DNA of 64,000 nt from Burkholderia humptydooensis (GCF_001513745.1 NZ_CP013380.1:434001-498000), one strand, 5' to 3'; numbered from the stretch's first letter, positions 17,491 to 27,465 are shown. The notes: generated by a model not told the origin, from the letters alone. Numbers and translations are program-made.

Positions 17491-20400
17491 TGCGCCCCCT
17501 GTGCGTTCGATGCGGAAGCCGTCGCGACGGCGGCCTGCGGGGCCGCGGCCGCGGCGCCCGAGCCGGGCTGCGCCGTTGCATTGGCCGCGCCGCCCGCGCT
17601 CGCGTCGGCGACCGACGACGGCAGGCGCAGGCCGCGCAGGCTCTGCTGCTGCGGCTGATCGCCGCCGCCGCCCGTCGGTTGCGACGTGCTGATGATGCGC
17701 ATCGTCACCGACACGCTGACGTTGCCTTGCGTCCACGTCAGATCGAACGTGCCGTCCGGACGGCGCTTGCGTTGCGCCGAGTTGATCAGCTTCTCGAGGC
17801 CGTAGCGGCCCGGCTCGTTGACGAGCTGCACCGTGCGGCCGTCGAATGTCGTCGCGGACAGCGTCGCGCCGGGCGAGCCCTGCGGGTTCGGCCACACGAA
17901 GTTCATCCATTGCGGAGGCGTGTTGCGGTAGCGCAGTTGCTGGCCGTCGATCGCGATCGTGTACTCGGTCGTGCCGCTGCTAGGCTGCGGCAACACCTGG
18001 AACACGGTCTGCGGCTCGGACGACGCGCCTGCGCCCGTCGCCGCGCCGCCCGCGAGCGGCGCGACCCAGCGCGCGAAGCCGCTCGTGAAGTCCGGCGTGA
18101 GCACGAGGCCCATGTCGCCCCAGGTGCGCGCGGACAGCGTGTCGCCGCGGCGCACCGCGAGCGGCCCGAGCGTCGTGCCGACGAACTTCGCGATCGAGCC
18201 GTCGGGGCCGAACACCTGCGCGATCTCGCCCGCGCCCGCTTCCACCTTCGCGCCCGCCGCAAACGGATACTTGTTCGCGAGCGAGTTCTGGAACGGCTGG
18301 TACACCTGCGCGTTCCACACCTTGTTCACCTCGACGCTCGCCGGCTGGATCACGACCGCGAACGCCTGCATCAGCGGCCGCACGAGGAGCGGACGCAGCG
18401 CCTTGCGTTGCGAATCGGTCAGGCCCGTCAGCATCTGCTCGTCGACGAACTTCAGCGAATCGGCGAGTTCCGAGCCGTTGCCGTCGAGCGTCTGCTGCAT
18501 CAACTGACGCGCGCCGGGGCCGGGGTCGCCCTGGTTCTTGATCACGTTGAAGCGCGTGCGGGCCTTCGACAGCGTGTCCATGTAGCCCTTGAGCATCGAC
18601 GTGCCGTCGCGCGTCGCGACGATCCGGCCGAGCCCGACGAACTCCTGGCCGATCGGGCCCATCGGCACGTCGGCGGGATTGCCGTTGATGTCGACGTTCG
18701 CCGCGATCTGGCCGCCCGGCTGGCGCGTGAACCACCGCTTGACCCAGTTCACGACGCCCGTCTGCGCCTTCTTGATCGTCGCGTTCGCGAGCGACGGGTT
18801 GTCCCACGACGTCTGGTCGTACGCGGTCTCGAGCACCTTGCGGATCGGCGAATCCTGCGGGTCGCCGAGCTTGTTCATCGCGTCGACCGCCTGAGTGAAG
18901 TTGCCGAAGCCCTGCACCGCGATGCCCTGCATGAACTTCTGCCAGTGCTGCGCGTATTCGGTCTTGTACATCGCGACGAGCGTCTTCTGGATCTGCTCGG
19001 GGCTGCCCTCGAGCGTCAGGTCGTCGGCCGATGCGGTGTTCAGCACCCAGTCCTTCGCCTGCAGCTCCTTCGTCGCGGCGTCGCGGATCGCCGGCTGCAC
19101 GTACTGGAACCACGCCTCGCGCGTGAACGTGCCGGGGATCGCGTAGCTGCCCGCGACGAGGCCCGTGTTGCCTTCGCCGACGATGCGCGCGATCGTCATC
19201 GGCGCGAAGCGGGTCGACGCGCGCGCCTTGATCTCTTCATACACGCGCTGGCGGGCCGGCATTCCGCGCACGACGTGGCGCAGGTTCTCGCGGGTCTGGT
19301 CGACGAGCGCGAGATTCGCCTCGATCATCGGCCAGTCGTTGTCGGACACGCGCGACAGGTAGAACGTGATCATCCGCTCCGCGCTCTTGATCATCTCGTC
19401 GCGCGGCATGTTGCCGCGATTCGTCTCGAGCCAGCCGCGCCAGAAGCGCGCGACCTGGTCGGTCAGGTGCGCCTGTTCGACGTGCCGCTTGTCGGACAGC
19501 ATCAGGTAGGTCTTCAGCGCGTTGTACGCGTCCTCGACGTTGGTCGGCGACGCGTCGTTATAGAGGCCGCCCTGCTGCTGGCCCTGCGCGGCGGCGGAGG
19601 ACGGGGCCGCGCCCGGCGCCGCGGGATTCGTCGACACCGGCATCGGGCCCGCCGGCGTCGCGCCCGATTCGGGCGCGCGCGTCATCGGCGCGAGCTGGTC
19701 CGGATGCGCGTTCACGTCCTTCAGGAACGACGCGAGATTGTCCGACACGGGGGCGAGCAGGATCTGCCGCACGCCGTTGTAGTATTCGGTCAGCAGATGC
19801 TGCTCGAGCCGATTGCCCTGATACAGGCCGAGCGACACGGACAGCGGCTTGTCGCGGCGGAACTGCTCGAGCTGCTCGATCCGGTCCTCGAGGATGTCCA
19901 TCGCCTGCAGGCGCGACTGCAGGTCGTTGCGGTTCTGCTGCAGACGGGTCACGTTGTCGAGGTCGGCCTGCACGTTCGAGACGAGCTGCTGGTTGCCGAT
20001 CGTCGACCAGGTCCAGCCGCCGAGCGCGAGCGCGAGCGCCGCGACGAAGCCGAAGAACGTCGCGTAGCGCATGCGCGTCTTCGTCGGGCTCGCGAACTGG
20101 CGCACCGTCTGGCGATCCGCGAAGATCACCTTCGAGAACAGGTCGCGCAGGAAGAAGCCGTTCTTCGAGAACGCGCTGTGCGGTTTCGGCAGGCTTTGCG
20201 AATCGAGGCCGAAGCGATTCGCGATCCGCTGCGCGGCCGCGCTGTTCGTTTCGCCTTCCTGCAGCGCGCTCGTGAAGTAGAAACCGCGGAAGATCGGCTT
20301 GTACTGGAACGGGTTGTCCTCGAACAGCGTCGCGAGGAACGAGCGCAGCGCGGGCTTGATCGTCGAGAATTCGAGCGGGAAGCTCAGTTGGCCGGGCGAA

Positions 20401-21389
20401 AGCTTGTTGCCGCGGCTGATCGACAGTTGCGCGACGCTGATTTCCTTCAGCCCGTCATACAGTTCTTCGAAGCGCTGATCGAACAGCGCGACGACGTCGC
20501 GCTTCTCGTCCGGCTCGTACGGCAGCGTCGCGCCCCACACGCGGTCGTATTCCTGGCGATCGTTGCTGCTGAAGAATTCGGTGAAGCCCGTGATCAGATC
20601 GGCTTTCGTGAACATCACGTAGACGGGCGCGAACACTTCGAGCTTCTCGGTGAGCTCCTGCACGCGCTGGCGCAGGTTCTTCGCGAGATTGATCGCGAAT
20701 TCGGGGCGGTTGCCCGTCAGCTCGGCGATGCTCGCCGTCACGATGATCCCGTTGATCGGCGCCTTCGGGCGATGGCGCTTGAGCAGATCGAGGAAGCCGA
20801 GCCATTCGCTGCGATCTTCCTCGTGCACCGAATAGCGGCCCGCGGTGTCGAGCAGGATGCCTTCCGTCGTGAAGAACCAGTCGCAGTTGCGCGTGCCGCC
20901 GATGCCGTGGATCACCGCGCTGTTCTTGTCCGCGAACGGAAACTGCAGCCCCGAGTTGATGACGGCGCTGCTCTTGCCCGCGGCCGGGTTGCCGATCACG
21001 ATGTACCACGGCAGTTCGTACAGCGCGGAGCCGCCCGACACCTGGCCGATCTTCGAAGTCTTGATCGTCTTCACCGTGTCGGCGAGGCGGGTGCGCAGCA
21101 CGTCGAGGTCCGCCCGCTTCGCGGGTTCGGCCACGGCGGCGGATACCTTGCCGGTTTCGGCCTGCTGCTCGAGGATGTCGCCGAGCTGGCGGTTCGCGCG
21201 GCGCACGCGCCAGCGGCGCCAGAGCTTCGTCGCGAGCCAGAGCGCGAGCGCGGCGGCGAGCGCGACGGCCGCCCATACGAGGCCGATCTGTAGCGCATCG
21301 GCCGCGATGAACAGAACCGCCGCGAGCGCGGCGAAGCCGACGATCGTGAGCGTGCGAGGGTGAGTCAACACGTTGAGGAAGCGTTGCAT
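17487..21389 (-). CDS. tssM: TssM, T6SS inner-membrane core protein (IcmF family)
   Basis: A 1300-residue TssM. Two transmembrane helices lie near residues 12-55. A cytoplasmic GTPase/ATPase-like domain follows with an intact Walker A (GNPAAGKS, residues 133-140). A third helix at about 445 (FFGFVAALALALGGW) precedes the large periplasmic region that binds TssJ. The C-terminal third is the IcmF-related and DUF1215-type region. TssM bridges the envelope with TssL and TssJ and forms the channel. It is the second gene of the peptidase-tssM-tagF-OmpA operon. Confidence 0.96.
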   Translation of the reverse strand: MQRFLNVLTHPRTLTIVGFAALAAVLFIAADALQIGLVWAAVALAAALALWLATKLWRRWRVRRANRQLGDILEQQAETGKVSAAVAEPAKRADLDVLRTRLADTVKTIKTSKIGQVSGGSALYELPWYIVIGNPAAGKSSAVINSGLQFPFADKNSAVIHGIGGTRNCDWFFTTEGILLDTAGRYSVHEEDRSEWLGFLDLLKRHRPKAPINGIIVTASIAELTGNRPEFAINLAKNLRQRVQELTEKLEVFAPVYVMFTKADLITGFTEFFSSNDRQEYDRVWGATLPYEPDEKRDVVALFDQRFEELYDGLKEISVAQLSISRGNKLSPGQLSFPLEFSTIKPALRSFLATLFEDNPFQYKPIFRGFYFTSALQEGETNSAAAQRIANRFGLDSQSLPKPHSAFSKNGFFLRDLFSKVIFADRQTVRQFASPTKTRMRYATFFGFVAALALALGGWTWSTIGNQQLVSNVQADLDNVTRLQQNRNDLQSRLQAMDILEDRIEQLEQFRRDKPLSVSLGLYQGNRLEQHLLTEYYNGVRQILLAPVSDNLASFLKDVNAHPDQLAPMTRAPESGATPAGPMPVSTNPAAPGAAPSSAAAQGQQQGGLYNDASPTNVEDAYNALKTYLMLSDKRHVEQAHLTDQVARFWRGWLETNRGNMPRDEMIKSAERMITFYLSRVSDNDWPMIEANLALVDQTRENLRHVVRGMPARQRVYEEIKARASTRFAPMTIARIVGEGNTGLVAGSYAIPGTFTREAWFQYVQPAIRDAATKELQAKDWVLNTASADDLTLEGSPEQIQKTLVAMYKTEYAQHWQKFMQGIAVQGFGNFTQAVDAMNKLGDPQDSPIRKVLETAYDQTSWDNPSLANATIKKAQTGVVNWVKRWFTRQPGGQIAANVDINGNPADVPMGPIGQEFVGLGRIVATRDGTSMLKGYMDTLSKARTRFNVIKNQGDPGPGARQLMQQTLDGNGSELADSLKFVDEQMLTGLTDSQRKALRPLLVRPLMQAFAVVIQPASVEVNKVWNAQVYQPFQNSLANKYPFAAGAKVEAGAGEIAQVFGPDGSIAKFVGTTLGPLAVRRGDTLSARTWGDMGLVLTPDFTSGFARWVAPLAGGAATGAGASSEPQTVFQVLPQPSSGTTEYTIAIDGQQLRYRNTPPQWMNFVWPNPQGSPGATLSATTFDGRTVQLVNEPGRYGLEKLINSAQRKRRPDGTFDLTWTQGNVSVSVTMRIISTSQPTGGGGDQPQQQSLRGLRLPSSVADASAGGAANATAQPGSGAAAAAPQAAVATASASNAQGAQ

Positions 21390-21682
21390 AGGACGTTCAG
21401 GTTCCGGTGCGATTCAGATTCGGTTCAGGCGATGGGGTGACGGCGCGAAACGTGTGCGCCGCGCGATGGGCGCGCATCGACAAGCGTGACGGCGTCGGGT
21501 GACGTCACGTTGTCGCGACTGCGTCTGGGGAGAAGAAGGGCCGCCGTAGCGGGACGTGCGACGGCATGCTCGCGCGCGGTGCGCCCATCGAGCGTCGCGC
21601 GTCGATCGAATGAATGCCGGATTGTGATCCCGTCGCGATGTCTGGTAGCCCCATGCCGCCCTCATTATTTACTGCTCGTCCT

Positions 21683-22534
21683 TCATCGAGCGGACGAGCG
21701 CCCGAGCTTGAAGCCGGGCTTATGGTATTCGACGTGTCCGAGGTCCATCATTTTCCATCGGCCACCCCAGGTCAAGCCGACCTCTTCGGCGACTTGTCCG
21801 TACAACTGATAGCCTCGCATGGCCCACGGATCTTTTTCCGAGATGACGAGCTTGCCGTCGCGCAGGAACGCGTTGTCAGCCGCCAGTCCGTATTGGTGAT
21901 AACTCTGAAACGCCGCCGCATTGGTGACGTTGCCGCCCATTTGCGCCAATCGGTTTTGCCGCTCGGGGCTGCGGTAGCCTTCGAGCAGCGCCATTTCATA
22001 GCCGTGCTGCTCGCGCATGATCTTGTAGACGAGCAGCAGGCGCGTTCTGAAATCGGTGTCGAGCAAGTTCCAATCGCGGCTTGCGTCCTTCAGCGCGGGC
22101 CTGACCTGCTCGACCTCGCTGGTGGCGAAGACTTCGGGCGGCAGCGGCAGCGGCGGAACGAGCTGCTCGCCTTTTAAAAGCGCGGCGATTTTCTCGTCCG
22201 GGACGCGCAATGTATCGTCGTATTGGAATAGTTGCCGACCGCGCAACGCGATAGCAATCAATGGAGGCGTCGCAAGAATACCTGTCGTGGTCGCAATCAG
22301 CAAGCGCCGCCGCACTAGTAAATTTTGCATGCCGCTTAAAGTCGAGCGCGACATTTTTGCCGATTGCGCGAGACGCTCGCGCGCACGGGCCGCGCGATCG
22401 GATGCGCGCCGGCTGATTCGGCCATGAAATTGGGCGACCGAATCGAATACCGTCGCGCGCACTGCCGGCAATAACAGCAGCGCCGCAGCGAGGACGGCGA
22501 CGGCGAAATAGGCGACTAGAACGACGGCGATCAA
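21683..22534 (-). CDS. TagX-like peptidoglycan peptidase (M15/VanY family)
   Basis: A membrane-anchored M15 metallopeptidase. The catalytic domain at the C terminus contains LLEGYRSPERQNRLAQMG, the zinc motif SYHQYGLAAD (His and Asp ligands) and GHVEYHKPGF (second His). Two hydrophobic segments precede it. Related TagX enzymes in Acinetobacter are L,D-endopeptidases that open peptidoglycan for T6SS assembly. The start is uncertain: no ATG exists near the N terminus. A TTG at 22534 has CCGGGG 8 nt upstream and begins just before the first hydrophobic helix. A TTG at 22648 would add 38 residues but leaves only 11 bp to the divergent gene. It precedes tssM by 293 bp. Confidence 0.8.
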   Translation of the reverse strand: MIAVVLVAYFAVAVLAAALLLLPAVRATVFDSVAQFHGRISRRASDRAARARERLAQSAKMSRSTLSGMQNLLVRRRLLIATTTGILATPPLIAIALRGRQLFQYDDTLRVPDEKIAALLKGEQLVPPLPLPPEVFATSEVEQVRPALKDASRDWNLLDTDFRTRLLLVYKIMREQHGYEMALLEGYRSPERQNRLAQMGGNVTNAAAFQSYHQYGLAADNAFLRDGKLVISEKDPWAMRGYQLYGQVAEEVGLTWGGRWKMMDLGHVEYHKPGFKLGRSSAR

Positions 22535-22659
22535 AGAAAACCCCGGAATATGGAATCGATTGTAATTTGCAATGCTTGATCTTAGAATCAGGCCTGCTTC
22601 CGCGTAGGCCGGGACAATATTATTGCGGCGAATTAAACCAGGATTCAACGAGACACTGA
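22535..22659. promoter_or_regulatory. AT-rich divergent promoter region between peptidase and membrane protein genes
   Basis: About 125 bp of AT-rich DNA separates the likely TTG start of the M15 peptidase (minus) from the ATG at 22660 (plus). It probably carries promoters in both directions. No consensus elements were assigned with confidence. If the peptidase starts at the upstream TTG (22648), this stretch is coding instead. Confidence 0.4.
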
Positions 22660-23631
22660 ATGAGCGCGTCGGACGATTCGAATTCGAAAGCCCCGCCTAG
22701 CCTGCTTTCTTCCGATGCCGGCAAAGAGAGCGGCGCGAACAACTCGCGTATTCTCGCGAATCTTGAAGGCCGCGTCTCCCCCCAGACCGAAAACGCGCCG
22801 CGTTCGCGCAAAGGGCCGATCGCGCTTGTCGCGCTCGCCGTCGTCGCGGTAGCCGGGTGGGGCGCATGGCGATTGCAGCAGCCTTCCGCTGAATCGGCCG
22901 AAGTCGCGTCGGCGTCGGCGCCCGCCGTCGCGGCGGCGGGCGCGAGCCACGCCGTGCCGGCGAGCGCGGCGCAGGTTGCGCAGGCATCGGCGCCGCAGCC
23001 TGCGACGATCGTCAATGACGACAACGTCGCGAGCGATGCGAAGCCGGCCGCTGCCGCTTCGGCGGGCGGCGAGAGCCGCCTGTCGCGCGCGCTCGCGAAC
23101 GGCGCGTCCGACGTGTCGACGACCGGGGCCATCGCGGGCGCGACGGCGGCCGCGGCTGCGGTTGCAGCAGCGAAGCCGGCGAAACGCGGGGAGAAGAGCG
23201 CCGCCGCGAAACAGGACAAGCAGGACGCGGTGCACGCGAAGGCGGAGGCCGCGGCGCGCAAGCGCCACGAAAAGACCCAGACCGCGGAAGCCGCGCAAGC
23301 GAGAAAGCCGCGCCGCGAGGCCGCTGCGAAGAAGAACGGGAAGGACGATCCGGACGCCGATCTGCTCGCCGCGCTCGTCGCGCGCACGAAGCCGGCCGAC
23401 GCGGCGAAGTCTGCCGATGCGGCGAAGTCGAGCGCAAACGCGACGCCGAAGAAGGCCGCGGCGGCGGCAACCGCAACCGCATCCGCCGATGCATCGCTTG
23501 CTGCGCGCGTGAAGGAGTGCAGCGAGCGTGGTTTCTTCGAGGATCAACTGTGCCGCTGGCGCGTGTGTGAAAACCACTGGGGCAAAGATCCGGCGTGCCC
23601 GACTTCCGCGACGCAGAACCGCCAGCCGTGA
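22660..23631 (+). CDS. Ala/Lys-rich single-pass membrane protein next to T6SS (possibly TagY-like)
   Basis: A 323-residue protein with a cytoplasmic N terminus (about 50 residues) and one transmembrane helix at residues 52-70 (PIALVALAVVAVAGWGAW). A long low-complexity periplasmic stalk follows, rich in Ala, Lys and Glu and reminiscent of TolA. The compact C terminus has four cysteines within about 30 residues (KECSERGFFEDQLCRWRVCE, then DPACP). The stalk spans enough length to reach across the periplasm. I do not recognise a characterised family. Its position, divergent from the M15 peptidase at the end of the T6SS cluster, suggests a T6SS accessory role. Confidence 0.7.
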   Translation: MSASDDSNSKAPPSLLSSDAGKESGANNSRILANLEGRVSPQTENAPRSRKGPIALVALAVVAVAGWGAWRLQQPSAESAEVASASAPAVAAAGASHAVPASAAQVAQASAPQPATIVNDDNVASDAKPAAAASAGGESRLSRALANGASDVSTTGAIAGATAAAAAVAAAKPAKRGEKSAAAKQDKQDAVHAKAEAAARKRHEKTQTAEAAQARKPRREAAAKKNGKDDPDADLLAALVARTKPADAAKSADAAKSSANATPKKAAAAATATASADASLAARVKECSERGFFEDQLCRWRVCENHWGKDPACPTSATQNRQP

Positions 23632-23798
23632 CGTGATGCGCGTGACGCGAACGCGTCGCGCTTTCGGTCGGCATCTCTCGCCGGCCTTTCAATCTTGCGT
23701 TTTTCCGCGCCGATGTCGAATCGCGGCGCGCGTCTCGGCATCCGGCAGTCGCTTCGTCATTCCGGGCGTGAACGCGACGCCGCCGCATTCACGTTCTT

Positions 23799-25247
23799 TC
23801 AATGCGCGGACCACAGGCCGATGCTGCCGAGGCTCGCCGCGAGCTTGAGCCGCGCAGTCCGCCATTTCGATATCGCCTGCACGCGTTGCTTCTGCGCGTC
23901 GGCGAGCGCCGTCTGCGCATTGAGCAGCTCCGTGAACGTGCCGACGCCCGCCTTGTAGCGGCCACGGGCGATGTCGAGCGAGCGCTGCGCGTCGCCGAGC
24001 AGGTCCTTCGAGTTGTCGAGATTTGCGGTGTCGGTCTGCAGGCTCTGGTAGCTCTTCCATACGTCGAGCGATACGTTCAACTCGGTGTTCCGCACATCGG
24101 CTTCCTGCGCGTCGGCCTGCGCCTGCGCGGCCGCGACGCGGTAGCCCGACGCGAAGCCCTCGAAGAGCGGAATCGTCACCTGCACGCCGATCATGCTGCC
24201 GTGGCTTGCCGTGGTCTGGAGGCCGGGCTGTTGCTGATAGGAGGGACTGTTGCGGCTGAGGCTGCCGGTCAACGAGATGGTCGGGCGGCCCTGCGCGCGC
24301 ACCGCGTCGATGTTCGCGTGCGCCGCGTCGAGCTTCGCGCGCGCGGCGACGAGCTTCGGATGCTGCCGCTTCGCTTCGTCGATCAATTGCGCGACGCCTT
24401 CCGCGAATTCGTTGCGGTCGACGGGCGGCTCGGCGGTCGCGATCTGCAGCGGCGTGTTCGCGTCGAGCCCCATTGCGGCCGCGAGCGCGCCCGTCGCGTT
24501 TCGCACGTCGCCCTCGGCGCTCACGCGGTCGAGCACCGCGCGGCGGTAGCTCGTCTGCGCCTGTAGCCGATCGCTCAGTGTGCCGGCGCCGGCGTCGTGC
24601 TTCGCCTTCGCCGCGGTGAGGCTGTCCTGCGCGACGCGTTCGGTCGTGCGTGCCGCGTCGACGGCCGCCTGCGCGTCGCGCAAGTTGTAATACGCTTGCG
24701 CGGCGTTGAAGAGGATCGTCTGCAACGTGTCGTCCTGCGTCGCGTTGGCGGCGGCGAGGAGTTCGCGCGCCTGCCTGAGCGCCGCGCTGCGCTTGCCGAA
24801 ATCGAACAGCACCCAGCTCAGGTTCAGCGCGCCATAGCGGCTCGTCTGAATCTGCGATTGATCCACCGATGCCGATTCGATGCCGTTACTGACTTCGTAG
24901 GTAGTCGTTTGCCAATTGCGCTGGATGCCGCCTGTGGCATTCAGCGTCGGCAGATAGGCGGCTTCTTTCACGCCGACCTGCGCCGCCTGCGCGCGTGCGT
25001 CCGCCCACGCGCGCCGCGCCTGCGGGTTCGCGCAGATCGCCTGCAGGATCGCGTCTTCGAGCTCGATCGGACGGCTCGCCGCTTCGGGCTGGCATGTCGC
25101 GTTCTTCAGCAGAGGTGCGGCGGGTGAAGCGGACACATTCTTTCTGGTTCCGTAAATATCGAGCCATTGCGCGTGCGCCGCATGCGACGCGAAGAGCGCG
25201 AGCGCGCCGACCATGACGAGAGTGCGTGCTGGCGTCATCGCGATCAT
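23799..25247 (-). CDS. TolC-family outer-membrane channel of a type I secretion system
   Basis: A 482-residue protein with an N-terminal signal peptide ending ASHAAHA-Q and two outer-membrane efflux (OEP) repeats. Typical elements are ELEDAILQAICANPQARRAW, GALNLSWVLFDFG, VQVTIPLFEGFASGYRV and VGTFTELLNAQTALADAQKQR. It forms the trimeric exit duct for substrates exported by the ABC transporter and HlyD protein encoded just upstream. The chosen start overlaps the ABC stop codon in an ATGA junction (25244-25247). An alternative ATG lies three codons later. Last gene of the exporter operon, convergent with the T6SS membrane protein gene. Confidence 0.93.
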   Translation of the reverse strand: MIAMTPARTLVMVGALALFASHAAHAQWLDIYGTRKNVSASPAAPLLKNATCQPEAASRPIELEDAILQAICANPQARRAWADARAQAAQVGVKEAAYLPTLNATGGIQRNWQTTTYEVSNGIESASVDQSQIQTSRYGALNLSWVLFDFGKRSAALRQARELLAAANATQDDTLQTILFNAAQAYYNLRDAQAAVDAARTTERVAQDSLTAAKAKHDAGAGTLSDRLQAQTSYRRAVLDRVSAEGDVRNATGALAAAMGLDANTPLQIATAEPPVDRNEFAEGVAQLIDEAKRQHPKLVAARAKLDAAHANIDAVRAQGRPTISLTGSLSRNSPSYQQQPGLQTTASHGSMIGVQVTIPLFEGFASGYRVAAAQAQADAQEADVRNTELNVSLDVWKSYQSLQTDTANLDNSKDLLGDAQRSLDIARGRYKAGVGTFTELLNAQTALADAQKQRVQAISKWRTARLKLAASLGSIGLWSAH

Positions 25248-27451
25248 CGCCCCGTGATCGGTTGCGTCGCAGCCGGCGTGGGAGCGGCGGCCGGAGCGGG
25301 CGCCGCGGCCGGCCTCGGCGCTGCGGCGAGCGCGGCCGTCGGCTTGTCGAGCGCGACCTTGCCCGCGTCGAGCATGATCACCCGAGACGCGGACGCGATC
25401 GTCTCCGGCCGGTGCGCGACGATCACGCGCGTCATCTTCAGCGCGCCGACCGCGGCGTTCACCTGCCGCTCGCGCTGCAGATCGAGGTGGCTCGTCGCTT
25501 CGTCGAGCACGAGGATCTTCGGCCGCTTGTAGAGCGCACGCGCGAGCAGCACGCGCTGCTTCTGCCCGCCCGACAGCACCGTGCCCATGTCTCCGACGAG
25601 CGTGTTGTAGCCCATCGGCATCGCGACGATGTCCGCGTGCACGGCCGCGAGCTGCGCGCATTCGGCGATCCACTTCGGATCGGCGTCCGGATCGAAGAAG
25701 CTGATGTTGTCGGCGATCGAGCCCGCGAACAGCACGTCGTCCTGCAGCACGGTGCCGACGAGCGAACGCAGCCGGTCGAGCCCGAGGCGCTCGACGTCGA
25801 CGCCGCCGATCCTGATCTTGCCGCCCGTCGGCTCGAGGATGCCGAGCAGCACGTTGACGAGCGTCGTCTTGCCGCAGCCCGACGCGCCGATCAGCGCGAC
25901 CGACTCGCCAGGCTCGATCTTCAGCGACACGCCGTCTAGCACGGCCGGCTCGCCTTCGGCGTAGCGGAACACGAGGTTGTCGGCTTCGATGCTCGCGGAA
26001 AGATTCTCCGCTTCGCCCGGCACGTGGCGCACGCCCACGTCGGATTCGCCCTTTGCGAACACGATGTCGGAGAGCCGCTCGCCCTGAAGCTGCAGCATCT
26101 TCACTTCGAAAAACTTGTCGATCAGGCTGCCGACGCGGCTGTCGAACTGCCCCTTGTACGCGTTGAACGCCATCAGCACGCCGACCGTGAATTCGCCGTC
26201 CATCACGAGCCGCGCGCCAAGCCAGATGATGACGAGCCCTTCGAGGCCGAACAGCAGGCCGTTCAATTGCTGATACAGCAGTTGCAGCTTCTGCGCGTGA
26301 AGGCCCGCGTTGATCTGCTCGACGAGCAGCGTGAGCCAGCTCGAACGGCGCTCGGTCTGGCGATTGAACAGCTTGATCGTCTTCACGCCGCGCACCGTTT
26401 CGAGGAAGTGGCTCTGCTGCTTCGCGGTGTGAATGATCTGGTCTTCCGTCGCGCGGCGCAGCGGCCGGTACCAGAGCCAGCGCAGCAGCGCGTACAGCGC
26501 CATCGTGCCGAGCGCGACGAACGCGAGCGTGCGGCTGTAGACGAACATCATCCCGAGCGTGACGATCGTCATCAGGCCGTCGATCACCGCGGACAGGAAC
26601 GATGTCGTCATCGTCTGCTGGATCGTGTCGATCGAGCCGAAGCGCGACACGACGTCGCCGAGATGGCGGCGCTCGAAATATTGAACCGGCAGATTCAGCA
26701 GGTGCGTGAACACGTTCGCGCGCCACTGCACGTTGAGCGTCGTGCCGAGATACATCAGCGCCCACGCCCGGATCGCGCTCGTCGCCTGTTGCATCAGCAG
26801 CAACAGGCCGAAGCCGAGCGCGAGCACGGTCAGCAGGTCGCGATCGGCGCTGACGATCACTTCGTCGATCACCCATTGCAGGAAGAACGGCGAGACGAGC
26901 GTGAACACTTCGAGCGCGATCGCGAGCACGAGGATCTGGCCGAGCGAGCGCGACAGCCCGGACACGGGGCCGAGCAACTGGCGCAGCTTCACGGCGGGCG
27001 CAGCCTCGCGCGGCTTGAAGCTGCCCGTCGGCCACAGCTCGAGCGCGACGCCCGTGAACGAGCGCGACGCTTCGTCGAACGACAGCTTGCGCACGCCCTG
27101 CGCCGGATCGTGAATGATCACGTGCTTGCCGCTGATCTCCTTCAGCACGACGAAATGGTTGAAGTTCCAGTGCAGCATGCAGGGCACGCGCAACTGGCCG
27201 AGCTGGTCGAGATCGAGCTTCAGCGCGCGCGTGCCGAGGTCGAGGCGCTGCGCGATGTCGATCACGCGGCCGAGGCCCGCGCCCTTCAGCGACACGGGGA
27301 AGCGCGCGCGCATCGTTGCGAGGTCGATGTGATGGCCGTGAAAGCCGGCAACCATCGCGAGACAGGCGAGGCCGCATTCGGCCGCTTCGGTCTGCAGGAT
27401 CATCGGCAGCTTGCTGCCGATGCCGAACGAGAGACGATCGAGGAGTGACAT
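25244..27451 (-). CDS. C39-peptidase ABC transporter for double-glycine peptides (CvaB/LagD type)
   Basis: A 735-residue peptidase-containing ABC transporter. The N-terminal C39 domain has Gln20, catalytic Cys26 (AAECGLACLAM), His99 (FNHFVV) and Asp115 (IIHDPAQG), so the protease should be active and cut after Gly-Gly. Six transmembrane helices follow. The ATPase domain has Walker A GASGCGKTT, signature LSGGQKQR and Walker B ILVLDEATSHLD. A C-terminal Ala/Pro-rich tail of roughly 40 residues is unusual. The start MSLLDRLSFG at 27451 is chosen over an upstream frame extension without similarity. It lies 14 nt after the hlyD-like gene. The substrates are very likely the two peptides at 29347-29918. 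Confidence 0.93.
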   Translation of the reverse strand: MSLLDRLSFGIGSKLPMILQTEAAECGLACLAMVAGFHGHHIDLATMRARFPVSLKGAGLGRVIDIAQRLDLGTRALKLDLDQLGQLRVPCMLHWNFNHFVVLKEISGKHVIIHDPAQGVRKLSFDEASRSFTGVALELWPTGSFKPREAAPAVKLRQLLGPVSGLSRSLGQILVLAIALEVFTLVSPFFLQWVIDEVIVSADRDLLTVLALGFGLLLLMQQATSAIRAWALMYLGTTLNVQWRANVFTHLLNLPVQYFERRHLGDVVSRFGSIDTIQQTMTTSFLSAVIDGLMTIVTLGMMFVYSRTLAFVALGTMALYALLRWLWYRPLRRATEDQIIHTAKQQSHFLETVRGVKTIKLFNRQTERRSSWLTLLVEQINAGLHAQKLQLLYQQLNGLLFGLEGLVIIWLGARLVMDGEFTVGVLMAFNAYKGQFDSRVGSLIDKFFEVKMLQLQGERLSDIVFAKGESDVGVRHVPGEAENLSASIEADNLVFRYAEGEPAVLDGVSLKIEPGESVALIGASGCGKTTLVNVLLGILEPTGGKIRIGGVDVERLGLDRLRSLVGTVLQDDVLFAGSIADNISFFDPDADPKWIAECAQLAAVHADIVAMPMGYNTLVGDMGTVLSGGQKQRVLLARALYKRPKILVLDEATSHLDLQRERQVNAAVGALKMTRVIVAHRPETIASASRVIMLDAGKVALDKPTAALAAAPRPAAAPAPAAAPTPAATQPITGR

Positions 27452-27465
27452 AGGCTTGGAGCGCG

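Noticed and set aside
17238..21293. A 1351-codon plus-strand frame opposite tssM
   Set aside because: It mirrors TssM codons and has Arg/His-rich low-complexity composition. TssM on the other strand is unmistakable.
25248..27377. An apparent in-frame fusion of TolC with a long upstream reading frame
   Set aside because: The upstream part is an out-of-frame reading of the C39 ABC transporter gene. The TolC protein begins at the ATGA junction with a normal signal peptide.
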